DNA from: Kiritimatiellia bacterium
GTDB taxonomy: Bacteria > Verrucomicrobiota > Kiritimatiellia > RFP12 > UBA1067
Assembly: GCA_028686345.1 (NCBI GenBank)
Contig: JAQUCE010000051.1
Span: 1 to 36,073 of the forward strand
Direction of reading: 5' to 3'
Length of the DNA: 36,073 nucleotides
The position numbers and the translations under genes are program-made. The notes under the pieces are model-generated. The model saw only the letters and a list, made by a program, of their open reading frames with translations, searched no databases and was not told where the DNA came from. Position 1 is the first letter of the stretch; every line of letters starts with the position of its first letter. Shown here one piece after another: positions 8,234 to 18,000 of this stretch.

Positions 8234-9651
8234 GGAGATTCCTCTATTTCCTGACCAACAGCGAGCTTTAGCTCTGCCTTGGCCATCTGGTATTCAGCCA
8301 GGGCGGCATAGTCGTTGGTTTGGGCGGTGAGCAAGGCACTCTGGGCATCAAGCACATCGGTCAGGGTTGCCGCGCCAAGGCCCTGTGCTTTCTGCTGTGT
8401 TCGCAGCACTTCACGCGCCTGGTCCACGGCCTTGCGGGTTGATGTTAACCGCTCCCGCGCTGATTGGAGATTTAACACAGCCATGCGAATCTCCAGCACA
8501 ACACCTTGCTGCAAGGCCGCGTACCTTTTCTGAAGGCTGGCAAGCTCCGCCTTCTCAACATCAATTTCCGCCCTTCGAAGATTGCCATCCCAGATGGGAA
8601 AGGTGATGAAAAGACCGACGCTGCCTCTGTCGTCTGCGCTGTCAGCGCCGGCAGGCTCGTCGTTAGGGTCAATGCCCCACCGCCCGCCATAAGCGGCAAA
8701 CGCTGATACCTGCGGCATTGTCCCGCCTTTTGCCGCATCCACCCGCTTTGCCTGCGACTTCATCTGTTCGCCCATAGCGGCCAGATCACTCCTTGACTGG
8801 GCTGCGCGCCGGAGTAGTGCCGGTTCGTCAGGCAAGCCCTTGCTCTCGGCCAGAGTCAACAGTTCACCGCTAATCTCAAACTGCGCATGGTCAACTCCCA
8901 TCAGGTTGGCCAGAATCTCCATGGTTATCTGCAAGTCGTTGTCTGCCCGCGCCTGATTTTGTTGTAAATCAGCAATACGCACCTCCACACGTAGACGGTC
9001 AACTGTTATGGCCTTCTCCGCCCTGATCAGGTCATTGATCAACGTCAGATGACTTGTCAAGGATTTGCAATTGAATTTTAACGATTCAATGTGTTCGCGT
9101 TGCGCCAAAATCTGTGCAAAAGCACAGGCAATTCGGTATTCCACCTCTTGCTGTGCGCGGAGGTATTGTAACTCGCTTGATTTTGCCGCAAAACGGGCGG
9201 CGTCTTGGTTGGCCTTTAGCGTCCCGCCTGTATAGAGCGGATAGCTCAAGACCAAATCCGAGCCCACTATGTTCTTTGAGAAAACGCCGGGTTCAGCATT
9301 TACCGATGCAGGAAACACGCGCTGACCATCAGAGTACCTGCCAGCTGACCCGACAACATCCAGTTTGGGAGTGCGAACAGCCTTCATCCGCGCTTCAACA
9401 GCCTTGGCTTTGACAATAGCCAGACGAATGGACTCCAGGGTAGGATTGTTTTTTCGGGCAAACAACAACGCTTGCTCAAAGTTAATCTTTTCCCCAACCA
9501 TGGGGCACTCCGGTTTTACATCCGGTTTTACGATGGGAGCATAGTCGCTACCAACAACCGCAGCTTCAAACGGCCGGGTTGGTTGGCTGAGGCAGCCAAT
9601 AAGCATTAGAGCCATAGCTGCCATGAGAGTTATTAACTTAATTATTATCAC
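8230..9651 (-). CDS. Outer-membrane efflux lipoprotein (TolC/OprM family)
   Basis: A 473-residue TolC-type channel and first gene of the efflux operon. LIGC near residue 20 is a lipobox, so the mature protein would be lipid-modified at that Cys. Two related helical halves follow, with the familiar ARKNNPTLESIRLAIVKA opening, PLYTGGTLKANQDAA in the first half and FPIWDGNLRRAEIDVEKAEL in the second. The start is uncertain. The GTG at 9651 gives a proper signal peptide including Lys5, but AGGGG sits immediately before it, too close for normal spacing. The ATG at 9624 is better known as a codon but leaves a very short signal. A nine-codon frame (9667-9638) overlaps the GTG in another frame. The end overlaps the adaptor gene by four bases. 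Confidence 0.93.
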   Translation of the reverse strand: MIIIKLITLMAAMALMLIGCLSQPTRPFEAAVVGSDYAPIVKPDVKPECPMVGEKINFEQALLFARKNNPTLESIRLAIVKAKAVEARMKAVRTPKLDVVGSAGRYSDGQRVFPASVNAEPGVFSKNIVGSDLVLSYPLYTGGTLKANQDAARFAAKSSELQYLRAQQEVEYRIACAFAQILAQREHIESLKFNCKSLTSHLTLINDLIRAEKAITVDRLRVEVRIADLQQNQARADNDLQITMEILANLMGVDHAQFEISGELLTLAESKGLPDEPALLRRAAQSRSDLAAMGEQMKSQAKRVDAAKGGTMPQVSAFAAYGGRWGIDPNDEPAGADSADDRGSVGLFITFPIWDGNLRRAEIDVEKAELASLQKRYAALQQGVVLEIRMAVLNLQSARERLTSTRKAVDQAREVLRTQQKAQGLGAATLTDVLDAQSALLTAQTNDYAALAEYQMAKAELKLAVGQEIEESP

Positions 9652-9791
9652 CCCTGAATTGTTTCATATTAACAGCTACTTTTGCAACCATATTTTCCTC
9701 AGCACAACAGATGCGCCCAGCAAAGACAATGAACCTGCTGTACATCGCCTGTAACTTCAACTGGTTCAGGGGTTTTACCAGTGGTTTTTCT

Positions 9792-9871
9792 CTTTGCCGT
9801 AAACTTTGTCGTAAACTTTGCCGTAAACTTTGTCGTAAGCTTTGTCATAAGCTTTGTCGTAAACTTTGTCG
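9792..9871. repeat. 12-bp tandem repeat, six full units plus a partial
   Basis: Units ctttgtcgtaaa and variants (ctttgccgtaaa, ctttgtcgtaag, ctttgtcataag) start at 9792, 9804, 9816, 9828, 9840 and 9852, with a partial at 9864. The first four alternate between GCC and GTC forms, suggesting a 24-bp duplication step. It lies 140-220 bases before the first gene of the efflux operon. Confidence 0.9.
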
Positions 9872-9899
9872 ACCTTTTTCGGCAACTCCTCAATGTCTC

Positions 9900-9992
9900 G
9901 CTTTGGCGCAGCCTAAAGGCTGAACAACAAACCTTACGCAGCAGTTGTTTGTTATTCACGCTTCAGCGTGTTCTGTTCTCTAACCGGTTTTT
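9900..9992. repeat. Dispersed intergenic repeat, copy 2 (pair with 3310-3392)
   Basis: Matches 3310-3392 block by block, including the two small palindromes. The two copies flank the sulfatase-distal and efflux-operon-proximal spacers in the same orientation. Confidence 0.8.
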
Positions 9993-10018
9993 GAAAAGTA
10001 ACCGTTTTCGCGTCAGCG

Positions 10019-10048
10019 CGCCCCGCGGTCTTCACCAAGAGCGGGGCG
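10019..10048. terminator. GC-rich hairpin beyond the DUF1080 gene
   Basis: cgccccgc (10019-10026) pairs perfectly with gcggggcg (10041-10048) around a 14-base loop. It lies 43 bases past the stop of the minus-strand DUF1080 gene. A T-rich run (gatttt) follows only in the plus direction, so a role as terminator is uncertain. Confidence 0.35.
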
Positions 10049-10090
10049 GATTTTCGCATCTGCCGCCTGACTCCCCAACAATCCCCGGAT

Positions 10091-11371
10091 TTAACGCTCG
10101 ATCAACGCGCGCATCTCAGGAGTAATCTCAAGAATCTCAAAATCCTTGAACCACATTTTACCATCTGCGCCGCCGTGCAACTGCAAGGCGACCTTGCCGC
10201 TTTTTTCGCAGAGCGGGTCAATGATGTCAACCGTGCGCTGTCCATTCAGGATTGAAATGATACGATCGCCGTACGCCACTGTACAGGTTGTGTTCCAGCC
10301 CTCAGCATTACGTACCTTGGCAATAAACTCGTCATCCCGCGCCACCCATCCGCGCCCCTTGGTCTTATCCCCAGCCGTATGCCACAACGCTGAATCCTTG
10401 TTATTGCCGGCAATCTCGTTTTGGAATCCTTTCAGCAGCCACGGTGTGTCAACCTCCTCGGCCCGGAAATATAAGGCGCTGTTGCCCCCGAAGAGCTGAT
10501 AGGTCACGCGGGCGATAAAATCGTGATACACCTTATCCGAAATCACAAGTCCGTCGCGTTTCTCACCAGCCTGATGCTGTCCCACAAGATACCCCTCGGC
10601 ATCCTGAAATGACCAGTCGTCAGGCAGCACGAAACGCGCGCCTTTGAGCGCGTACTTGCCGTCAGCGCCCTTGATAAAGAAGGGTGACCACTGACTGGCA
10701 CCCAGTTCCTTGATACGGATATTACGCCAGCGGGCGCAGGGTTTGCCGTTCGGCTCTTTGATCGCGTGAACCTGCAAGCCAATGAAACCGGAGAGGGTTG
10801 CATCGTCAAAGAAGTTGACGACCGGCACGTTGTTCAGCCATGTGCGGATCGAAGGCCCGACACACTGAATCTCCATGCTGTTCCACTCACCCTTTTTATA
10901 GGTTGCCGCAGATTTAGCGATCACCTCAGGCTCTGTGTTATCCAACCACGTCCGATCAAATTTAAAGCCGCGCCGCCCCTCGTCGTAGATACGAGCAGTG
11001 ACCTTGGGATCACCTGCAATCTCGGACTGATACCCAAAAACACTCTCCGCCCCGCTGGCATCTTTACGCGCTGCTGAACGGAACTGTACACCCGAGTTGC
11101 CGTCCTCAAGCTTGAACTCGAGCCTCAGGATAAAATCACCATACACCTTCTTGGTGCACAAAAACGTGTTACGCCCGGCATCCCCGAAGCTTCCGACAAT
11201 CGCGCCCTCCTCAACCTGATAGGTCGATTTACCGCCGCGCACCTCCCAGCCATCCAGGGTTTTGCCGTCAAACAGCGCGACAAACCCATCCTCCGCCACC
11301 TGGGCGCAAAGTTGCGACCCCGCGAGAATCCCGGCCATCATGATAGTACAACCAACCGCTCTCTTTTTCAT
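10091..11371 (-). CDS. Secreted protein with two DUF1080 domains
   Basis: A 426-residue exported protein built from two copies of the DUF1080 (3-keto-disaccharide hydrolase) beta-sandwich, about residues 27-213 and 225-418. Copy one shows FVALFDGKTLDGWEVRGG, GDFILRLEFKLEDGNSGVQFR and the matching GFIGLQVHA ending. Copy two shows HDFIARVTYQLFGGNSALYFR and VALQLHGG. The N-terminus is a signal peptide (MKKRAVGCTIMMAGILAGS) with cleavage near LCAQ. The start has GAGGGGG a few bases upstream. Members of this family act on glucosides and keto-sugars in Bacteroidetes or appear as binding modules in PVC bacteria. Which applies here is not decidable, and the second copy looks the more diverged. It is transcribed alone, with an inverted repeat over its likely promoter. 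Confidence 0.92.
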   Translation of the reverse strand: MKKRAVGCTIMMAGILAGSQLCAQVAEDGFVALFDGKTLDGWEVRGGKSTYQVEEGAIVGSFGDAGRNTFLCTKKVYGDFILRLEFKLEDGNSGVQFRSAARKDASGAESVFGYQSEIAGDPKVTARIYDEGRRGFKFDRTWLDNTEPEVIAKSAATYKKGEWNSMEIQCVGPSIRTWLNNVPVVNFFDDATLSGFIGLQVHAIKEPNGKPCARWRNIRIKELGASQWSPFFIKGADGKYALKGARFVLPDDWSFQDAEGYLVGQHQAGEKRDGLVISDKVYHDFIARVTYQLFGGNSALYFRAEEVDTPWLLKGFQNEIAGNNKDSALWHTAGDKTKGRGWVARDDEFIAKVRNAEGWNTTCTVAYGDRIISILNGQRTVDIIDPLCEKSGKVALQLHGGADGKMWFKDFEILEITPEMRALIER

Positions 11372-11414
11372 TCAACCCCCTCTTGTTGTGTGCTCGAATT
11401 AAACTGTGACAAAA

Positions 11415-11460
11415 GCATAATAATAACATTTTCCAAATGCAAAGCCAGAACATTTTGGAA
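11415..11460 (-). promoter_or_regulatory. Putative promoter and operator-like inverted repeat of the DUF1080 gene
   Basis: On the minus strand TTGCAT (11442-11437) and TTATGC (11420-11415) are separated by 16 bases, a weak sigma-70 fit. An inverted repeat with arms ttccaaatg (11431-11439) and cattttggaa (11451-11460) overlaps the -35 box, where a repressor or activator could bind. This is pattern-based only. Confidence 0.35.
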
Positions 11461-11478
11461 ACATCATCGTCAACCAAT

Positions 11479-11624
11479 GTCGCACGTAGAGCGACTGCTA
11501 CACATGCGCTGCACTGCGATATGCAAGGGTTGTCGTTCGGTGTAGTAGCCGCTCTGCGAGCGGCATACTGTAACAGTCATGTGAAGGGCGCGCCATGGGG
11601 TGTAGTGTTGCTTCTATGAAGCAA
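11479..11624. repeat. Array of three-base-loop hairpins, copy B
   Basis: Counterpart of 359-504. Hairpins are at 11479-11495 (gtcgcac-gta-gagcgac, one A-A mismatch), 11548-11564 (gccgctc-tgc-gagcggc) and 11608-11624 (ttgcttc-tat-gaagcaa). The outer 9-bp pair (11495-11503 with 11540-11548) persists with one G-T wobble. The ggcgcgcc block is also shared. Confidence 0.8.
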
Positions 11625-11876
11625 TTGCTGACATCGGGTGTTTGTTCGCCAAAGGCAAGTCAAGGGGTTTCATTATCTTTGTTTGGCTCATCCGTCGTCG
11701 TCCCGCAACCCGGCTTCGCCCGCAAGCGGGGCTACGCCGTGGCATTGCGGAACTATGCCGGACAAGGGCCGCCAACCCTACACATTTCCTCTTTTCATGA
11801 AGCTTGCATGTCGCACGGCTGATGCAAACGCGCTACGGTTTTTTTGAGGTGAAAAATCTTAGAGGTGAAAAATAGG

Positions 11877-11941
11877 CATCCACCGCATAGCGGCGGACAT
11901 ACTGAAAGCAGCACAGTATATCCGCCGCTATGCGGTGGATG
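11877..11941. repeat. 27-bp inverted repeat made of two opposed 34-bp-unit cores
   Basis: 11877-11903 and 11915-11941 are reverse complements at all but one position, with an 11-base loop. Each arm is the core of the unit tandemly repeated at 19-120. The resulting hairpin is strong, and each arm also contains its own mini-hairpin. It lies 83 bases past the stop of the giant gene. Confidence 0.85.
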
Positions 11942-12023
11942 ATTGAAGGACAAGCCGCAACAAGGCCCGATAGACAACTTTTTGCAAAAGAACACTTAAT
12001 TGCTTTTTTAGTCGCCTAAGGGC

Positions 12024-15000
12024 CTACCGCACCACCGCCGGCGGCGAAACCTCGCGCACCACTGCCCCAAGCTCATCACTCAACACCAGTACTGCCAGCA
12101 TCTCAACACCCTCAATCTCATTGCCGTTCAGCGACACATAATCAAACCTCCCGCGCAGATCAGTATACCCATCCTTGAAAAAGATCACCTTGCCCGCACC
12201 TGTCCGGGCATAGACCTTCACATAAACCGCGGGCACCGGCAACCCGGCCCCGGCGTGACGTACAACCAGCTGGCCATAGCGTTCCACCAGCTGCACATCA
12301 AGGGTGCTGGCGTAATAGACCTGATGACGCCGCACACCAGCCGTCACAGCTTCGACCATCACATTCCTGGCGGCCAGGCTCTCCGGCACTCTCACCTCCA
12401 CCGATTCCTTGGCACTCCGGATCTCAACCGGCACTGAGAGCAGTGGTCGAATATTGGCGAACTGTGACCCATCCGCCTTGACAAACGGCGAACGCGAGAA
12501 GAGCAACTCAATATCCATGGGGTAGAAGTTTAACACGCAGCTCTTGATGTTCGCCCCCTTGACCTGTACTACACCACCCTCGACCTTCATCTCCAGCGTG
12601 GGCTCCGTGGCGGCCAACGCTGCCTGCGCCTGGTCGCGGTCACGACGGTCAACAGCGGTCAGTCCTGCTTCGCCCTTGATCTCTTTGATCTGCGCTGCCA
12701 CCAGCTCGAAGCGGTTGCGCCAGAGTTCCACCCCAATGTCCGCGTACCGCTCGGCCAGCGCCTGCGCTTGATTAAGGTCATTGCGGTAAAAGGCCAGCCA
12801 GGCATCCAGATAGTCATACTGAATTTGCTCGGCAATCCCCTTGCGCTCAACCCGACCAAACCATTGAAGAGCCTCGGCAATCCGATCCTGCAGTGTCATG
12901 GCCCAGGCCACAGCCAGTTTGTCGGCCTCGCTCAGCGCAGGCTGGCAGGCCAGCACCTGCATGTATCTCTCATAGTTGGCCCTGAACCGCTGATTCAAGA
13001 TTTTGTGCTCCTGGCCGACCTTGTGCGCCCGGGGATTAACCAGCGGCGCATACTCCAGGTGCTGGTAAAAATTACGTTCCACTGGATCTATTTTCAGGAG
13101 TACCGAATCAATGCTCAGCCCGCACTGAGTCGCGAACGCGCCCCGCGCCAGATACTCGGCAATTCGCTCCGGCACATTGTGTTGCAGGCTGTACGACCAC
13201 AGTGTCCCGTCATAAACCAGACGCTCGGAGAGCAGCGAAAGCACCTCCTGGAAGTACAGCTTATCTTTCATACGCCAGGCGATCTCCGCCAGATCAATCC
13301 GGTACAGATTGTGACGCTTGAGATACTCCGCCACCTCGGCGTTACTGCCGTTCTGAGAGATCCAGCCCCACGACTCCTTGTCAGCACTGCTCAAAAGATC
13401 GACTACATTGAAGGCCAAGGCCGCAGCCTCTCCAATCACCTGCTCATCGCTCGAGAGTGTCACTGGATAGTGCGGATACTTCCCGCTCTCAGGGAAGTAG
13501 AAGAAAAACTCCTGCATGTGGGTGGCATAAGGCTCAAGGGTCACATAGAATCCCTTGGTGTAAAACCCGCCCAGTACCGGCAGCGCGCCTTGCGGAATCT
13601 GCAGCAGCACCCGCAGCTTGAGGCGACCGCCCGTGGGGTTGGTCAGCACCACCTGCGCCCCGTAAACCACGCGCTTGAGGAATTCATCTGTGACTGTTTT
13701 ATCAAAGCGCTCATTGCCCTCATAGCGATAGCGATCATCAGATCGGAAGAAACGCTGCGCCACCAGTGCCTGCCCCTCAACCGCACGTTCACTCTCCAGC
13801 ACCTCGCGGTGATACACCACCAGCGCTGAGGCTGCCTGCAGCTTATAACTTCCGCCCTCACGGCTCTCAAGATGCGCCGCCGCCTCAAAGGGCAGATCCA
13901 TCACCGCCAGCGCCAGCATCATCTCAGCCAAAGAGTTCGCGGCTTCAGCCGCCTGGCCGCTCACAAATCCGCGCTCGCCCCGGTGCGCGGCATACTCCTG
14001 CCAGAAAACATTAGCTGAAATCAACTCAGGGCCCTGGCTCTCAATCGGCAACTCATAGTAGTTGTTCTCAGCCCACTCTTTGGTGCTCTCCAATCTCTGG
14101 TAGAGCTGGCGCGCCGTGCCGCGCGTCTCAAGCCCGGCAGCAAAAGGATCGCCTGCCGACGTATCACGCTCACCAGCCTTTCTCTCACTCACTTCCTCTG
14201 CCAGCACAGCTCCGGAAGCAGCTGGTGCCGCCCTCTCTGCCTCGACGGTCACATTGCTCTGCCTCATGCGCCCTGCCAAACGCCTACCCGTAAACGCAGC
14301 TTCTTCTTGTTTGTCAGCTGTGGCAGCCATTGCCCGCACTCCGTCGGCCAGGGCGTTGATTTGTTCCTCGGCATAACCTTCCACGCCCTGCCCGGCATCC
14401 AACGCCCGCCCCTGCAACGCTGTGTCAAATAAACGGTTGATGCGCTCTTGATCAGCTGGCAGCAGTTCAACCTGCTCACGAATCTCACGGGCAATCGCAG
14501 CCTTGCGGCCTGCAACCCGCTGCGCGAGCAGTGCCCGCTCAGCAGCATTCAGCCGTGAGTACCCATACCCGCTCTGATATTGACCCAGATCCGCTCCAAT
14601 CAGCCAGTGGTCAACAAAGCGCTTATCTTTTTTGGCTGCCACCAAGGGTTTGATCACGCTCTCGAAAAATGGCTGGTCTTTAAAGTAAAGAAAGAGATTC
14701 AGCTCATGGCAGGCGTACTTTGAATACAGCTCGCGCTTGAGCTTAGGCTCCAGCGCAGGCCAATTTGCCACAAAGTCGAATTTTTTGAGCTCCGGATCAT
14801 TGCTGATCGCGTCAAAGAGGTTGTAGAGTTTACCAACTGTATCGTATATCTCAAAGCGCGCTGAGCCAAGATCTTTGATCTCCAGCCTCCCGCCCGCTGC
14901 CAGCACCGTGGCCCTCTGCTTCTCTGAGTAGCCGACACCAGCGGGCAAGCTCTCTGCCAGCCGCAGATCGCGGGTAGCAACCGCGCCCCCCGCCAGGGCA

Positions 15001-18000
15001 AACTCGCGCACTACCAGACTCTCGGGATCAACCGCGGCAATCCGCAGGTGTGGCTTGCCCTTCAGTGCCGCCAGCGGCACTGTGAGCACGCCCTCCGCAT
15101 CGGGCTTGAGGTTATAGAGCGTGACCGCACTCTCTTTGAGAAAGTTGCATGCGCCAATCGCGTCCGCGGGCGCCGCCCCGCTGCGCTTGGCTCTTCCACC
15201 CAGAGCCCTGAGCATCGCCGGCGCACTTTTAGCGTCAGCAGCAGATCCAAAGGGCTCTCCCACGGCCAGCGACTCCTTGTCCGCCTCGCTCGTCTGCGTG
15301 GACCAAGGGGCGACCAGCAGCCCCGGACGCTGCAACATATTGCCGGGATATTTCCGCGCCTGCTGACGCTCCAGGATGTAGCGGTATTCATCGCCGATAT
15401 CGCGTCCTGATTTATAGTGGCAACCGGGATATCGCCAACTCTGCGCCAGCAGCGCATGGCCCCCCGCCACACTCAGATGATCTGCCAGCGAAAACTCAGG
15501 TGTATAGCGGGCGGCAACCAGATGCACGCGCGCGTATTTCGACACATTGGCCAATTGCACCCGCAGCTCAGTTGCAGTGCTGCTGACTGCGGCGATGGTC
15601 AGCGGTTTGAGTTTCGTGCGCTCAAGAACGCGACGCTGTGAGATCAGATCTCTGCCGTCAGCTTTAGCCTCGGTCACACGCACCGGGATCTTGCGTCCCA
15701 AGCCAATCAGATTCAGCTCGTAATCGCCAGCTGGCAGCCCTTTGATCTTAACCATGCCATCTTCGCAGGTGAGCGCCGCACGCCACTCTTGCACATAAGC
15801 CCCGCCGCGGAGCTCTAGCAGCGCAAGATCCTCCGCCACATTCAGCGTCTGTGGAACTGCCAGCTCCAGGGTTTCATTGACTGCCCCGTGCAGCTCCTGC
15901 GGGTAGGCGCACCCGCTCTGCTCCAGATTCCATGTGCACTGCCGAGCGCCAACACCATCCCAGGTGCCGCGCAGCCGCTCAATCTCTTGCAGCTCACCCA
16001 ATTGAATCAGGCCGGCTTTATCGCTCTTGAGCGAGGCATTGATCTCACGCGTGAACAGTCGGTGCTTGAAGGCGAGTTGCACGGGAACATCAGCCGCTGC
16101 CTCGCCGTTCTTGCCGCGCACCTCAAGCGTGTATCCCTTGCTATGACGTACAAGAAAGAGGTGGCGCACATCTGTGCCGCGCTCGCTGGCATTAAAATCA
16201 AAATTCGCGGATGCTGCCAGCTCCTGCTCTTTGTTGAGTGCCATGTTTTCAACCCTGCCATCCAGCGTGAAGCTGATACGCACACAGCGCGCGGGCACGC
16301 GGAACTGATGCACAAAATCAGCATCTTCGCTGAAGGCAGGTACCTGCACCACGGACTTTGATTCAACCCCGTCCAGATCAGAGGAGGTGAGCGTGAGCTT
16401 TGTTTTTTTCAGCAATGAGAGCGCAACACTCTGTCCGTTCAGCGCCAGTCGCGGGCGCACCACAACCTCGCACAGCTCACCGGCGATCAAGGCCTCGCGA
16501 TCAACATAAAACCCGCCTTCAAGCGTGTAACTCTCACTGGAGTGGTTGAATCTAATCAGCGAGGAAAAATTGCCGGCGCTGACCACCAGATATTTCTCGC
16601 CGGGTCCAGAGGCAGTGGAGGAGGAAGCAGCGCGGGGCTCCAACGGCACAATCGGTTCGTCTTTTACGCTGGCAAACGGAATGTAGATACGTCCATCCTG
16701 CGCGGCTGCAAAAGGGGCGCCGTTAAACCAGCCTATACACTCCTTCACTGGTTGACCATCCTCATCGAAAACCGTGAAAGCATGACCCCCAGCGGTGATG
16801 GCAGGCACCACCTTGAGATGGCCCTTCTGCACCAAGGCGCGGCTGCTGCGCCCATTGCCGATCAGCTCGATAATATAAACACCGCGCCCCTGCAACTCGG
16901 GGAACTGGTACTCGCGCCGCACCCGGATGGCATCTGCTTCGCTGTACTGAAAAACCTTCTCGTGCGTGGGTGTCAGCCCATCCAGATCCATGGAGAGGTC
17001 AATCGGCACTCCGCTTTCACGAAAGCAGTTCTCGGTGTTGATCTCATAGACCTTGACGATCAGTGATTTCACATTTTTGACATAGGCGCTGAGAACCACT
17101 GGTGCATCGCGCCCGGCAACCACTGGATTCTCATCAGCAAACTCAATGTCCACGCGCCGTTTAATCGCATCATACTGCGAGCGGCTCAGCCAGGGAATCC
17201 ATTGCTCTGGTGTTCCCGCGCCAGCAGTGATCTTGGCCTCAGCGAAGAGTGCCCGCAGATACTCCTCTTTGAAGTACGGGGCAAACTCTTTATAATCCGG
17301 TGCTTCAGCGAAAACTCGCAGCAGGCACCCCCGCACCAGCGGCTCTTCATTGCCAATCGGCGGCAGCCAGCGGGAGTTATACTGCTGATTAAAGTCCAGC
17401 GCATAAGCGCGTTGCGCCCCCTCCACCCGGGGTGCGTAGGGGGCGGCGCGTGGATATTTGACATACTCCAGCAAGCGCTCTTTGTTAAACTCGCCGCGCT
17501 TGAGATCGTTCCTGATCCAGTTGCAGAGCAGATTGGCTTTGCGTGAATTGAAATCCTGAATCAGATTTTGCAGCGCACCCCAGAGTCGAGCGTAATAGGC
17601 ATCCCTCTGATCCAGCTCACGCTCCAGATCCACCTCGTCCGGCGGCAGTAACCGGGTAAGATAGGTTTCCACAAAACGCTCGCTGCGCCACAGCTCGCCG
17701 CGGATGTCGGCCAGCTCTTCCAGCTGCGCCAACGTCAGCTTGGAGTGAATCTCCAGTGCGCCGAACTGCGCACCGTCACGCCGCTGCAGGTCAGCGGCAA
17801 TCAGGGCGACCAGCCCCTTGAAGTCCGGGCGGGTGAGACGCTTGAGCAGATCCAGCTGCTGCGCCTCCCCCAGCGGAGCATCTTGCAGCAGGTGGTGGCC
17901 AGCGGGCTCGAGTAAACTGAGATCAGCCGGACGCTCTTTCAGCGACCTGGCAAGCAGCCCTGCGCGCGCAACCAACTTGTTGTCAAACTCTGACGGCAGG

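Larger units (their letters stand above)
9652..10090. other. Spacer upstream of the efflux operon
   Basis: Contains the 12-bp tandem array (9792-9871), a copy of the 3310-3392 repeat (9900-9992) and a GC-rich hairpin (10019-10048). A minus-strand open frame crosses the array as a low-complexity Lys/Thr/Phe peptide and has no ribosome binding site. No convincing promoter was found for the operon. Confidence 0.65.
11372..12023. other. Repeat-rich spacer between the DUF1080 and giant genes
   Basis: No supported gene. It holds the DUF1080 promoter region, hairpin array copy B (11479-11624), a direct repeat gaggtgaaaaat (11846 and 11862), a 27-bp inverted repeat (11877-11941) and a segment matching 121-200 (11944-12020). 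Most of it is a rearranged version of the 1-560 spacer. Confidence 0.7.

Noticed and set aside
9699-9959. Minus-strand frame rich in Lys-Phe-Thr repeats
   Set aside because: It is the translation of the 12-bp tandem array, with no ribosome binding site and no signal or domain.
12768-13829. 353-codon frame antisense to the giant gene
   Set aside because: It is a shadow of the GC-rich minus-strand gene, with atypical composition and no start signal; the minus frame is continuous and protein-like.
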